Source: Amaranthus tricolor
Taxonomy: Eukaryota > Streptophyta > Magnoliopsida > Caryophyllales > Amaranthaceae
DNA: 64,000 nt
Direction of reading: 5' to 3'
Assembly (NCBI RefSeq): GCF_026212465.1
Contig: NC_080058.1
Location: forward strand, 18,504,553 to 18,568,552
The notes below the pieces were generated by a model. The model had not been told where the DNA came from. It searched no databases and was given only the letters and a program-made list of their open reading frames with translations. The translations under genes and the position numbers were made by a program. This document shows, in pieces, positions 34,200-46,800 of the stretch (positions are counted from its first letter, which is position 1; every line of letters starts with the position of its first letter).

Positions 34200-35130
34200 T
34201 GCTTGTACTTATTCCAACCAAAGGGCAATGAACAATTTTCCCACTTCTCTCATGCCTACTTAATTAACTTTTCAAGCTATAGAAAAACATTTATCCAACA
34301 CTTTATTGATAAAACAAAATATTATGTTTCATATACTTAAACCAAAAGGCAATGTACAATTTTCCAAATCATATGGTGCTAACAATTCACAATTTTCAAA
34401 TATTAAAATATAATATCCATTACACAATCTTAAACTTGAACCATCTCGAACAAAACTTTTCTACAACATAGTTATTATTGAGGTTTTATCGACATAAGAA
34501 GTTGAATAGTAGTCTTGGAGAGTATCCAGAAGTTGATTTCTTCATTTAAAGTTCGCTTTATGAAAAGTTCAAACCAAAAAAACCTTAGTGAATCCATTGG
34601 GTATAGAAAAACAAGAAGGGCATAAAGCAACAAGTTATGAAAAGGTTGCAGCGTGGAAGAACTTCAATATCCTATGTTCTTTGAGGTTTCGGTGTTATTT
34701 TTATACCTGATGGAAGAAATCTAACTTATGTAAGTTATCTTAATTGTCTTAATTTAATACCTACAATTCCATTACAGAGTGCTTGTTTAATGGTGTATGT
34801 TCACTTCCTTTTTGTTCCTACAATTGCATGGCCAAGTTAGAGGGCCAAGGTCAATCACTTAAACCTTCTAGAAAAGGTATCTCAACCAACTCAAGCATCG
34901 ACCACAAACAATATTATTCCTTAGTGTACTACTTAGTTAGTATTATAAAGTTGAAACAACTAAGATAATTCATGTACCTGATGTATTGATCAAGAAAGTT
35001 AATGGTTTCTTTATAGAACCAATGAACAATTATGTTATGTTTATGTTATGTTGTAACTCAAGTTAGACCTGTTTTATTTGGTTTTATCTATGTTTCATAT
35101 TATACTGGAAATGAATCATTTCAATTGCAC
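34200..35130. other. Intergenic, nothing recognised
   Basis: Short frames only. A cluster at 34560-34720 may be an old coding remnant, but I cannot name it. Confidence 0.4.
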
Positions 35131-35133
35131 TAA

Positions 35134-35530
35134 CGGCCCGTTTGGTACATGGTATTAGAGGGCGGTAATGGTAATAAAATTAAGTAATAAAAAATTTGGT
35201 TGTTTAGATGCCTTCAATGGTAATGGATGGTAATAAAATAAGGTAATGAAATTACCAAAAAGGATTACCATCAAACAACCCCGTATTAGGCTGTAATGGT
35301 AATGAAGTATTACTGTGGTAAAATAAGGTAATGTTGTTTCGAGTTGAAGAAAAAAAATAATGAAGAAAAAAAGGTAATGTATGTAATTATCAAAAAAATA
35401 TTATTATTAAAAAAAGAACCATTAGATAGAATAATTTAGATACAATAATGCTTTTAGATAAAAATATACAATAATGAAACTAAGAGTCATTACCATTTTT
35501 TATTACTAACAACCAAATGCAATCAATGGA
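35134..35530. mobile_element. Possible hAT-type MITE rich in GGTAATG motifs
   Basis: It starts GGCCCGTTTGGTACATGG, a form common at ends of plant hAT-related MITEs. Its interior repeats GGTAAT(G) and the complement many times. The right end ACCAAATGC is only a weak inverted match, so boundaries are uncertain. Confidence 0.35.
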
Positions 35531-36672
35531 ATATTATCTTGTATGTATAGTGATGGGAAATCTTGCAAGTAAAGGAAGATGAGGTTCTACGTCAACAATA
35601 AAAGAAAAAAATGGAAACGAGGCAGGTAAAGGTATAAAACTTATTTTTTTAATTTTATATACTATTTAATATGAATTTGTGTTACTTTCCTACAATTTAT
35701 TGTTTTTAATGTGTTGCATAATGATTGAAAACTATCAAAAAAGTTTAGTGTCGTCAGAGTTTTTGACTAGCATAAGTTCAAGTGAAAGTGAATTTGTGAA
35801 TGATGTTTAAAGTGAATTCGAATTAGAAACTGAATCTGAATTAGAAACTGATGACAGTGAGAAGGAAGAGAAATGTATTTTCTTTAAATGTCCCCCTATT
35901 ATTTTTTTTGTGTGTTTCTTGTACTTCTAATTGTTTTCTTGTTGCATTTCATTGAGTGTTATTGTAATTAAAATTTTCTTTTTTCTATTATAGAAATTGA
36001 AACAAAGACGAAGATTGTCAATACAAGAAAAGGAAAATAGTTAATAGGTTTGCATTTTAAGAACTTTAACTTATATAAAGTTTTTTTTTTTTTTTTTTTT
36101 GCTTGCTTAAAAAAGAAATTATTTTTCTTTATAGATATTCAAAGTCAATCAACTTCTAGGTTGACTAGAAGTCGTGCTTTGCAATTAAGTTTAGCTTCTC
36201 AAAAACTATTGTTAGCAAAAATACGCAATTGGTAAAGCGTAATTCGAAAAAGGATATTGCATTGATGTCTATTGTTGTTAAACCAGAAGAGTGAGTGATC
36301 AGAAACTGTTACATTTAATTATTTTTTTTGTTGTGTAGTGCAGCTTTATGTATCATCTTGTAAAGGAGTTGCCATCGATGATAATTATGTTGCTTTTTAA
36401 TTAATTTTGGTTGTTACTAACATATTTTTTAAAAAATTTCTTATGTGGTAGGCGAAAAGGGTCCTTTCATTTACTTTCAAATGCGGGGGACTTATGCTTT
36501 AAGGTGATATGATGTCCTTGAAACAAAAAGAAGATTTGAAAGAAATTGGGTTTGATGGTTCATTGCATGTTAATTTTTTGAAAAGCATTCACGGTGTTGT
36601 GCCTTGGTTCATCAAACAATATGACACTGAAACAAGCGTCTTTATTGTGAATGAAACCACCAAGTTTACAAT

Positions 36673-36786
36673 AACAGCGTTTGATATATGTGACATTTTT
36701 GGTTTGCCAATCAATGAATAAAACCCTGTAACAGCGTTTGATATATGTGACATTTTTGGTTTGCCAATCAATGAATCAAACCCTGT
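36673..36786 (+). repeat. 57-bp tandem duplication in coding sequence
   Basis: The units 36673-36729 and 36730-36786 are nearly identical (TAACAGCGTTTGATATATGT at both starts). The length is 19 codons, so phase is kept. One difference, GAATAAAAC versus GAATCAAAC, makes a stop in the first unit. Confidence 0.95.
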
Positions 36787-37345
36787 TATTGAAACTAATA
36801 GGCAATGGAAGAATAATCTGGATTCTTATTTGGTTGATCAATGGAAGGAGAAATTAGATGGTTGTCAAAGTAAGGAAATATCTTCCCAAAAATTGTTTGA
36901 TAAGATTGTGACTAATTTAAGGGATAGGGGACCTGATTTTAAACGGTTCTTTGTTATGTATGTCATGGTTACCTATTATGCCTCCACTCCTCACAGGCAA
37001 GTAGATTGGAGCTTAGTTAAGCCTTTGAATGATGTTGATGCAATAGGATCTTTGGAGTGGTGTGGTTGGGTGTTAAAAAAGCTTAGGAAAAATGTGGAAA
37101 GGGCACAAAACAAGGAATTGAAATACATTCTTGTTTGCATTTCTATTTTGGAATTAGCATTTTATCATAGGTTTAGTATGAGGGGAGTTTGGCCCTCTAA
37201 AGAATTACCTTTAGTACAACACTAGACCTATGATATGTTGAAAGAGAGAGCTAAACCTGAATTGAAAGCGAGATCTATGGGCCTTGGGGAGATTGATTCA
37301 ACTACATACCCAATTACTTCAAAGAAGATGGAGAGGAACATTATT

Positions 37346-37768
37346 TAATTTCAACAATGAAATGTACTACAACAAGATTATTTGTCTATCCCTTTGCCCC
37401 AAGGATACTAGATGCTTAGCGATGAGGAGATTCATAATGAATCAAAAGATGTAAGTTTACTTTGAATTTACTAGTACCGTTATGTTTTAAGACTTATAAG
37501 ACTTTTAATGTTTCGTTCTAAGAGTTTCATGCTACTTATTGCAAACAGTTTTAAGTTCATTTTTACTAATTTAAGTTTAATGTTCTGTCTTATAATTATT
37601 GTTACTTTTCTAACAGTTTTCATTTTTACTGATTAATGTTCATTGTTGCAAACAGTTTTAAGTTCATTTGTTTTTGTCAAACGTTTAATGTTACCTTTTA
37701 ACAGTTTTATGTTACTGATCTAGAATTTATTATTTCTTTCTGACTGTTTAATAATACTGTTTATCAGG
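37346..37768 (+). other. Probable intron
   Basis: T-rich, with repeated 'aacagttttaagttcattt'-like words (about 37545, 37650). It ends in a good acceptor at 37761-37768. No coding sequence. Confidence 0.4.
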
Positions 37769-37783
37769 AAATTGTTGAGGAAT

Positions 37784-38729
37784 TGATCCAAATATGGGGA
37801 TGGTTAATCCAAGAAGCCACTTAATACCTTCAAGATTGATGCCAAGAACACTCTTGACACACAAATAACAAGCAAACCTTCTGTTTTGTATGAAAATAGA
37901 AGGGTGACAAGAACAATTCCTTGGAATGGTTCTATGTCGTGGATGGAGACAATGAACCTTCACTCAGTCCCTGGCCTCCTCCTCACACTCAAGTTAGGGT
38001 TCACTCTCTTAACTCTCGTGGAAATGACTGAATACTTTCCTTGCTTCACTCACAAAGATAATACTCAGGATTGTAACTACTCTCAATTACTTAGAATGAA
38101 ATTCTCATTAATCAAAACTGAATCCTGATACTATAATGATGCCCCCTATATATAGAGCTTCTAACGGTTAGTTGGGGTGTTTAACAAACATAACTAACCC
38201 CGTGCCTAACTATTAAAACGCGTGCAATACATGAAGATTAAAACAGAACATAAAAATAGCCTAAGTATTCTGAAATCAGCCTTTATCCAAAAACTGACGA
38301 GCACATGACCTTGCTGCTGCTCTTGTGGGCTCTGTGAGGACTCCCCGTATTATCTTTGAGTCTTGGCTTCTTATTTCATGTATGAAGATGCCATTCTCTG
38401 AATTTCCTCGCTCATACATGCACCAAGCTAGGCTCTTCATGACTCGCAAGGTAGGCTGCCAGGCCGATTGATACTCTGCTTGTTCTGTTGTTTGTATGCA
38501 CAGAATCAGCCTTCTGTTCTGTCTGATATTAATTGGAAGGCTTCCCTTTGTTTCTTCTTGATCTTGCCATGCTTCCATGTTCATGATTAGCCTATCTTGA
38601 AGATGATCTTCCTTGATTTTCAAGAAAAAGCCAGCAAGTTCAGTGGGTTCAATACGCTTGGTAAGTGTTCTGATACAATTATGCTCTTCTTACTTTGTCT
38701 TAGCTTGTAGACTATCAATAATAGTATCA
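37784..38729 (-). repeat. Element D 3' LTR
   Basis: Plus-strand ends are TGATCCAAAT and AGTATCA. It aligns along its length with 41545-42477, but has an extra segment around 37918-37935 and scattered substitutions. A TATA-like TATATATAG lies near 38148 (complement). Confidence 0.9.
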
Positions 38730-38781
38730 ATCCCTCCTTTAAACAGAATTGTCCTCAATTCTACGTTGCCTTCATGCTTTC

Positions 38782-39624
38782 TTATGTTGTCAAAGGTGGA
38801 AGCTGTTGAGAAATTTCATGGCTACTCAGCAAGTTCACATGCTTCAATATTAAGGTTCCTTTTTGTAGCTCCTCATACTTGATTTTTTCATTTGTTGTGC
38901 CACTGCATGGTTCCTTTGCTCCGGTGCAAATCTCTCTGTTTATGCTTTGTACTTGTAGCATCCCTACAGCTTGTTGTTTAACATCCGTATGGTACCTACA
39001 ACAAAAAGAAATGTCAACAATTGTGTCTTCCATGAAATAAAAGCCATTTACATCACAGCATGTAATTGCACTTTCTTGATGCAGTTTGTTCCATTTAATA
39101 ACATCATCAAGCAAGGATGTAGGAAAATCCAAATCTAATGCCTTATCTTCTAATGATTTTAGGGCTGTGGACTGTTGTTGGTTTTGATTCTCACGAGTTT
39201 TCTTTGTGAGCAGATGCACAGGTGCTCTTTCTCCCTTACTTTTTTTCAGAACATAGTTTGCCCTGTTCTGTTTTGTAGTGGTAGCAATGGTCTTACATGG
39301 GGGTAAGGGTATAAGTTCTTTCATTTTCCCATTATGTTTGATAGTATAAACGTTGGTAAACCCGTTATGTATGGAGTGTTTAGCGTGCTGCCAGGGTCTT
39401 CCCAATAGTATATGACACACATTCATATCTAATACATCACATAACATTTCATCATTGTAAGAACCTATTGAGAAGCTAACTAAGCATTGTTTCTTTACGA
39501 AGCCTTCAGCCTTATTGTCTAACCAGCGTAGCTTGTATGGATTAGGGTGGTCAATAGTGTTCAATTTCAAATCCTGCACCAGCTGATTGCTCACGCAATT
39601 AGTCTCGCTTCCTCCATCAATCAT
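38782..39624 (-). pseudogene. Element D retroviral-type aspartic protease region
   Basis: The sequence IDGGSETNCVSNQLVQDL has the D-x-G-S active-site form seen in plant Ty3/gypsy proteases. VSFSIGSYNDEMLCDVLDMN and ILLGRPWQ follow, the conserved flap/LLGRPW region. The tail is Lys/Gln-rich and stops at 38782. The frame joins an upstream region (39688-39918) only across TAG codons at about 39640 and 39685, so a gag-protease fusion is broken. No RT follows, although in related elements it would. Confidence 0.8.
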
Positions 39625-39959
39625 GAGGTTGCATACTTGATCCTATACTCTATATTTGGTTTGGAACACACTCTCCCTTTGATCTACCTATTTTCCTTTT
39701 GGTGTGGCATGGAAGTTTCTCCGTATGAGCAGGTGGTAGCTACCTTCCTCTGGATATATTCGTTCAATGGTTTCTCCTTCTGACTCACTGCTCTCAGTGT
39801 CTCCTGGCTTCGTTCTTTGAAGTGTGCCCAGGTTAGTCAGTATGTATGAGCCCTCTGATTCATCTGCAGGTGTAGGTGGCAAAATAACCTCCTCTTCCCC
39901 TTCCTTGGCCACTAGCATAGCCCTTAGTCCTCTCTCCCTGCTGTGTATCTCAGTCCACT

Positions 39960-40850
39960 CAATATTTGTGAAAGCTCATGCATTAGGACACTTATTTCTT
40001 TAGTGTCCATGGCCATGACACTTGAAACACATCACATCCTTCATAGGCACACTGATTCTATCCTTTGTTTTGCTAGATACTGCTGGATTGGTGTTTTTGT
40101 TTGATGAGTTGGTGCCTACTCCCATTGTTGTGGTATTACCTACTGTGTTCAATTTAGGTAGTATGAGTGCAGATGGCTGTGTACAGGTAGTCCCTTTCTT
40201 AGAATATTTTTCATATGTTAGTGCACTGTCACAGGCTATGTCGAGGGTCAAATGTTGCATCACTTCGAGCTTCTTCCTCAAATCCTCTCTCAAGCCGCCT
40301 ATGAACTTGCCTACCTTCATCTCCTCTGGTTCATTAACATCACAAAGAACAGATAATCTTTCCCACTCTTGTATATAATCAGCTACGGTTCTACTTCCTT
40401 GCTGGAGTGTACTCCATTGCACAAAGAGGTGTTGTCTATAGGATAAGGGCACGTATATCTTCCTGAGGTGTTTCTTCAGCTTAGCCCAAGTTTTAATCTT
40501 CTCCCTGTTATCCCTCCTTCTTTGTTTCTGAACCCCTTCAACCCATATTGCTGCTAGCTTAGTAATCTTGATCTTAGCTAGCTTGTACTGCTGTTCTTCA
40601 GGGGTCTCTTTGAATTCAAAATACCTTTCTAATCTAGCCTCCCATTCCAAGTAATCCTCAGGGTTGTGTGTTGTTCCCCTAAAGTCAGAAACATCTAATC
40701 TAAGGGTTTTGTCCTATGTGGTTCTTTCATGGTTGTGAGCAGGTACTACCCTTTCTTGTTGATTCATCTCAATCCTAGTCACTGCATGCGTGAGTTGTTG
40801 GATTGCAAGAGCCATTTCAGTAAATCTCTCTTCCATATTCATGATATTCT
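39960..40850 (-). pseudogene. gag: Element D gag
   Basis: It starts around 40850 (MNMEERFTEMALAIQQ), with an in-frame TAG at about 40716. It then runs through the Retrotrans_gag region (DYLEWEARLERYFEFKE, WAKLKKHLRKIYVP, VADYIQEWERLSVLCDV, FIGGLREDLRKKL) to a zinc knuckle CFKCHGHGH. The knuckle's last part (RNKCPNA) lies after a TAA at about 40000. The Ty3/gypsy affinity is inferred from gag and protease. Confidence 0.82.
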
Positions 40851-41531
40851 CAATACCCAGATGCAAGAATCTTTCAGCCAACAAGTTTTGAGAAACAAAA
40901 ATGAATATACAAATGCAAAACCCTAATTTTTCGAAACAAATTACGTGAATTAAACAGTTATGATCAATTTTTCTTAAAGCAATCGTAATATTCACTGTTT
41001 TACAACAAATTCTTATCCAATTCCTATCAGATATTACATCCACAACAAACAAAGAATCGAATTACAAGAATCAAAATCGCATTTATCAGTTTTCGCAGCA
41101 AAGACTATTGTTCAAATGTTTAAAGCACATTTGTCATCAGATTTCAACAAGTATTCAGTCAGGACATACAAGAATTGAATGCAAATGAATTAGTGAACAA
41201 AATTTAATATGTATAATGACTCAGAACAGATTTTCAGAAATCAAATTGATGCACATTCAATCATGCGATAATCAGATTTTTCAGAAATTTTCATTCCACA
41301 ATCAAATGCATATAATGACAAGATATAATGCGTATTAGTTAATCACAAATGAGTGTTAAACAAAGAAAGATCGAATTATGAAATTATAAGATTGAATTCG
41401 TACCTGGATTCGTGAAAATTGAAAAAAAAATGCACAATACCTGATCCTTCTGCTCTTACCAGAACGTACGAATGACCTTTTATACCTGATTTTCTCGACT
41501 TCTTTTGATCGTGTCCCTTCTCAGAACATAG
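40851..41531 (-). other. Element D leader between PBS and gag
   Basis: AT-rich and non-coding, probably the untranslated leader; nothing else recognised. Confidence 0.5.
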
Positions 41532-41544
41532 CTCTGATACCAAT

Positions 41545-42477
41545 TGATCCAAATATGGGGATGGTTGATCCAAGAAGCCACTTAATACCTTCAAGATTGA
41601 TGCCAAGAACACTCTTGACACACAAAGAACAAGCAAACCTTCTGTTTTGTATGAAAACAGAAGGGTGACAAGAACAATTAATTCTCGTGGATGGAGACAA
41701 TGAACCTTCACTCAGTCCCTGGCCTCCTCCTCTCACTCAAGTTAGGATTCACTCTCTTAATTCTCGTGGAAATGATTGAATACTTTCCTTGCTTCATTCA
41801 CAAAGATAATACTCAGGATTGTAATTACTCTTAATTACTTAGAATGAAATTCTCATTAATCAAAACTGAATCCTGATACAATGATGATGCCCCCTATATA
41901 TAGAGCTTCTAACGGCTAGTTGAGGTGTTTAACAAACATAACTAACACCGTGCCTAAATATTTAAACGCGTGCAATACATGAAGATTAAAACAGAACATA
42001 AAAATAGCCTAAGTATTCTGAAATCAACCTTTATCGCAAAACTGACGAGCACATGACCTTGCAGCTGCTCTTGTGGGCTCTGTGAGGACTCTCTGTATTA
42101 TCTTTGAGTATTGGCTTCTTATTTCATGTATGAAGATGCCATTCTCTTAATTTCCTCGCTCATACATGCACCAGGCTAGGCTCTTCATGACTCGCAAGGT
42201 AGGCTGCCAGGCAGATTGATACTCGGCTTGTTCTGTTGTTTGTATGCACAGAATCAGCCTTCTGTTCTGTCTGATATTTATTGGAAGGCTTCCCTTTGTT
42301 TCTTCTTGATCTTGCCATGCTTCCATGTTCATGATTAGCCTATCTTGAAGATGATCTTCCTTGATTTTCAAGAAAAAGCCAGCAAGTTCAGTGGGTTCAA
42401 TAGGCTTGGCAAGTGTTTTGATACTATTATGCTCTTCTTGCTTTGTCTTAGCTTGTAGACTATCCATAATTGTATCA
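41545..42477 (-). repeat. Element D 5' LTR
   Basis: Pair of the LTR at 37784. It is followed on the minus strand by the primer-binding site. A TATA box (TATATATAG, complement, near 41895) lies where an LTR promoter is expected. Confidence 0.9.
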
Positions 42478-42725
42478 TGAATTAACCAAAATTAAGAGGA
42501 ATATGGATATTGTTACTCAATATCATATGAACAACTTCAAGAGACTGAAATCAATGGCTACTCAAGCCACAACCTCAACTGGGTAGTAAAAGCGGAAAGA
42601 CTCTCTATCGCCAACTATTTTACAGTGGCTTTCTAAACCTAATGTTTGGAAGGAAATTGATGCTATAGTTGACAAACTCATAGATGTTAGGACAAGAGCT
42701 TCTAACATTGAGTTTCCATTCATTT
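42478..42725 (+). pseudogene. Unknown gene, 3' exon continuing after element D
   Basis: This continues the exon started at 37769: LTKIKRNMDIVTQYHMNNF, then KRLKSMATQATTSTG, stop codons at about 42583, then SLSPTILQWLSKPNVWKEID and VDKLIDVRTRASNIEFPF. It is probably the C-terminus of the gene at 35718-37783. No family is recognised. Confidence 0.45.
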
Positions 42726-43835
42726 GATTTAGGTTTAGAAGAATTTGAGAATATTAATGTTGGGTAAGCGAAGATGAAACCGAATGTTGATAAAGTGAAA
42801 AAGAAGAGGAAATGATGAATTAAAGAAATTGAAATGTTGTGTTAAAAAAACTCATTTGGTTAATACTTTTGTTATGATGTAGTTTTCAAAGATGGTTTTT
42901 GGAATGACTTAGTTAACTTTGGGAAGATACATTGAAATTATGTATTTGAAAACAGTATATGGTACACAAGTAACTGTTTTATGAAGTTTTAGCAACATAT
43001 AAGTTGCAAAAAGTATCATTTATGCATCTTATATATTATTCTTAGTGTTTCATTTAATTTATGTTATATTAAATACGTTGTGGATGATACTTTCGTCATG
43101 ACTTAGTTACTTTTTGGGATGTTAGTTTGAAAGGATGTAGTTAGAAAACAATGTATGCTAAACAAGTATAATTATTTTATGAAGTTTAGCAACATTTAAC
43201 TTGCAAAAAGTATCATTTATGCATCTTATATATGGTTCTTAGAAATTTAATAGTAGTAGTGTTTACTTATACTTCATTCATCATTCATTAGATTACATAA
43301 ATATTTCATAATATTCATACTAAAAAAAAACCATGATGTTCAATTACATTTTCATAATGTTCATAGCCATAGTAACATCTATGAGTATTCATAATTATAT
43401 GCTTTTAGTAAAAAGAAACATATTTGTAGTAGAAATACCAAAGTTAGCTTCAATTACATTAATAACCAAGTTAGCTCCAATCATAAAAACAACAATTTTA
43501 ACAACAAGCACAAAAATTACAGTCTAATCAATTTTGATCTTGTAGTCTGCAGTAACATCTTCTTCTTCAACAGCAACACAAAATGTTGATTAAGTGTACC
43601 TAATCAAAGTTCAAAAGAACAAATTTTAATAGAATACAAAAAATATTAAGGTTATCAAAATAATTATAATTAATAAATGAAAAAGCTTACCAAAAAGATA
43701 ATAAAATACCCTAAAAGTCATGACTTGTTTGATCTTGTAGTCCTTTTGCTGCTTGTATCAATTCATAAAAAAGGAGTTGAATAATATAAATAAAAATAAT
43801 AATAAACTTTGCTAAGAAACAAGTTTAAAAATACA
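42726..43835. other. Intergenic, nothing firm
   Basis: AT-rich. A stretch 'AAGTATCATTTATGCATCTTATATAT' occurs near 43008 and near 43208, a direct repeat of about 200-base spacing. No gene is seen. Confidence 0.4.
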
Positions 43836-46800
43836 AGAAACACTTACTTTTTGTTCTTGTCTGGGCATGTACGACTATTATGACCGGCAATCTTTCCACA
43901 CGTTTACAACGCTTCGGAATTATAGACCTATGAGCCTCTTTCTCATTAGTATCACTTTCCTTTCTAGTGCCCTTATTTGAATTTTCGGATGCTAATAACT
44001 TCGGGTGCTTTACAACCAACGAAATTCTCAAAATCTTGATCTTTTGTTTGTTCCACTAAACTGTTTTTCTTTTCTAAAACTTCACTTGAATAGACTTTTA
44101 ATTTCTCCAATAAATCTTGAAGATCTTCTAAACTACTTTCAGCCAAAACCAACACAACTATGAACTTCGTTCCAAACATCCCCTAATATCCTTTGTTTTG
44201 GATCATCAATAATAGAATCAAGTAATTGTACTCCAATAACATCATATATAGGAGTTTTTAAAGCAAGCTTAGTCCACCTACTTAAAATGTGTTGCTTAGA
44301 CAATTTATTAACACCCTCAGTAATTAAAACCCAAAGAGAATGCCTACATAAAATTCCAACACGTCTAAACATCTTACATGAGTAATCCACCTCAAGTGTT
44401 TTTGGATCAAAGACAACGTTAAAAACCCTTTTATTATCCAAATAAATCACTGAAAAACAATCTTTGCCATTATCTGAAACAGTCGTATTATTAGGAGATT
44501 TCATTAGTCGTTTTTAGCGCCTAATTTTTCTTATATATTTGTTCGTTACTAATTATAATTTAATTAGTGATGGTAGTAATTTGAAAATTCTCTACAATGA
44601 TTAGAAACTTGTTAATTCGTAACGCGATTATGAATCATAACAAGTAACGTAAACTTTGGAGGTAAAACTTAAAGTTGAGCAACTACCCATAACAGTTCGA
44701 AAAAAAATTTTAATTATTACCCAAGCATATTATATAACCATGATGGGAGTAAATTAAATATTTCTCACATATACAAGTGATTTTTAAACATGAAGTACAA
44801 GTTACATAATTTGTTACATGTACAACAATTTTTACCCAAACTTTAAACTATGTTAGATAAACCTTTCTTATACCATAATAGACCAAATTGCGGACAAAAA
44901 GCACTCCAAATCAGCCCCAAACAGCACCTAATATGGCTGTCCCAAATCCCCTTAGTAGCTCCTTGTTCACATACACACTCAAGCCAATCACACTACCCAA
45001 AACCCCTTTTGTTCTACCCAAAGCTTGTGCATCATTACAAGCATGCAAGAGGCAAATATTTGAAGCAAAAACACTCCATTTTCTGAATAATTATTCAGCC
45101 ATAAACCCCAACACATTGCTCCCAAGTTCATCCATGAACAAACACTAGAATCCTTCAAACTTTCAATAACTAGAACACCTTCTTTTCTCATCAAATCTCC
45201 TTCAAAAACCCATCTAAAACTTCTGAAAATTTATTTTTATAAACTCAAATCTCCCATAAAAATAATCTTCATCTTAAGAGCTTTCCATAGACACCAAACT
45301 TGAAGAAATCCACCAAGTATAGAGTAAGTTATGTTCATTTCCTTATTCCACTAGTTTTTGTTAAAACTTGTTCATGTAAAACATTTTTTTACATGAATCT
45401 TTCTATAAACTAAGATCATTATAAAATGAATATTTTATCTCTAAACTAAGAAAATCATCACTTATAAATCTATAAAAATAGGCCATAATAGAAAGTAAGA
45501 AGATGTATTTCCACAAACATATAAATTTTGTTACTTAAAGGATTCAAGTAAAATTATGAGACTTAACTAAGTATGTTGCTCAACATAATAAGTATACTCC
45601 AAATACGTTAAAATCATCACAAGTATTAGTCTAACCACTCTAACCAGGAATAGTTAAGTGCATGTTGGAAATCCAAAATTATTATTGATTTTTGGATGAA
45701 TGCAATATGTTTAGTTGAAGAGTTGGAGTTGAGAATTGAAGGGCAAGGAACCGAAGTTAGAACCACTTCTAAAAACGCGTAGGAGCTTACGTGGGAGCTT
45801 ACGGAATAATTATATAGGCTTGGAGTCGAGGTATGTCACATGGGGTGAATTTTTTTAAAAGGATTTAAGAATAAGTTGGGAAAGTTTATGTATAAACTTG
45901 TTTTTTTAAAAAAAAAATAAATTCCCAAAGAGAAGTTCTTAAATCTTGAAAAATGATGTCAAAATGATAAATTTGAGTTTGAAATAATTTATTACATGTA
46001 TTATTATTGTGGGCATCATGCATGTTGATTTTATAAATTATTGTATGTTTAAAGGCATGTCTAACACTACTTTGTGAAAGTTATTGTGATGGAAATGATT
46101 ATATGAATTTGAAAATATTTGAAATTCATTTTAAAAGAAATTTTCAGTAGCTATATGTTAAGAAAATTTCTTGGATACCTTTTGTTGAGATTATTCGTTA
46201 AATTGATATTTTAATGGATTTTAAGGTGTTAAATACTCTTATTATAAAACATGGTATTAGATGAACTCTTCATCATCAAAAATAATTAATAAAAACATAT
46301 TATAATGTCTCCAACAAGATTTGGCCAGAATATATTTAGTTTGGAATTTTATTATGATTTTTGAATAATCGTTAAATTGTTTAACGTTAACTTGTAAAAT
46401 GGTAAAATATAAAATAATTACCAAACAAAGACATATAGACTTGCAATTTTTATCACATACTCATGTAGACAGTAGGTAAAATTGGTAAACGTTTGGGAAG
46501 GTTTCGTTCACATTTAAGGACCTTAATAATTTTTACTCGGTTATTAATAATCGGTATGTTTGAAAACGGTAAAATATAAAATAAATACTAAATGACGTCT
46601 TTTGAACATCAAAATTTTATGAGACACTTATATAAACAGTAAATACATGTTCAAAAATTTATTTGGATTTTCGTGACCATATATGGACTTAAATAAATTT
46701 TATTCATTTTATCGGTAAAATAACAATATTAATTATTAAAAATACCCCAAATGATTTTTAATGGTTATTTAAAAGTTTATACCCCTTGAAATAGTTTCTG

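Larger units (their letters stand above)
35718..37783 (+). pseudogene. Unknown plant gene, 5' part (weakly PMD- or Ulp1-associated-like)
   Basis: I do not firmly recognise this gene. Blocks include an acidic start (MIENYQKSLVSSEF, then Ser/Glu repeats, about 35720-35880) and RLTRSRALQLSLASQ (about 36160). The main coding stretch, 36509-37345, has EDLKEIGFDGSLHVNF, FTITAFDICDIFGLPINE, then DRGPDFKRFFVMYVMVTYYA and ELAFYHRFSMRGVWP. The arrangement resembles plant genes with a PMD-like or DUF1985-like N-terminus often found in transposons. A 57-bp in-frame tandem duplication (36673-36786) carries a TAA in its first copy, and a TAG ends the frame at 37223-37225. An intron probably ends at 37768 (tttatcag), and the next exon is split after 15 bases by element D. 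Confidence 0.5.
37784..42477 (-). mobile_element. LTR element D encoding only gag and protease
   Basis: This is a structurally complete minus-strand element. The 5' LTR is 41545-42477, the primer-binding site complementary to initiator-Met tRNA is at 41532-41544 (GCTCTGATACCAA on +), gag-protease follows, then the polypurine tract at 38730-38742 and the 3' LTR at 37784-38729. The flanking 5-mers GGAAT (37779-37783) and TGAAT (42478-42482) differ by one base. Removing the element and one copy restores an open host frame (EIVEE then LTKIKRN). No RT, RNase H or integrase is present in the 2.8-kb interior, so it would need helper proteins. Confidence 0.88.

Noticed and set aside
34783..34968. 61-aa frame as a gene
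   Set aside because: Short, no start context or family resemblance; probably chance.
41532..41544. Initiator-Met tRNA-like sequence as a tRNA gene (also 61732-61744)
   Set aside because: Only the 12-13 bases complementary to the tRNA 3' end are present, next to LTRs; these are primer-binding sites.
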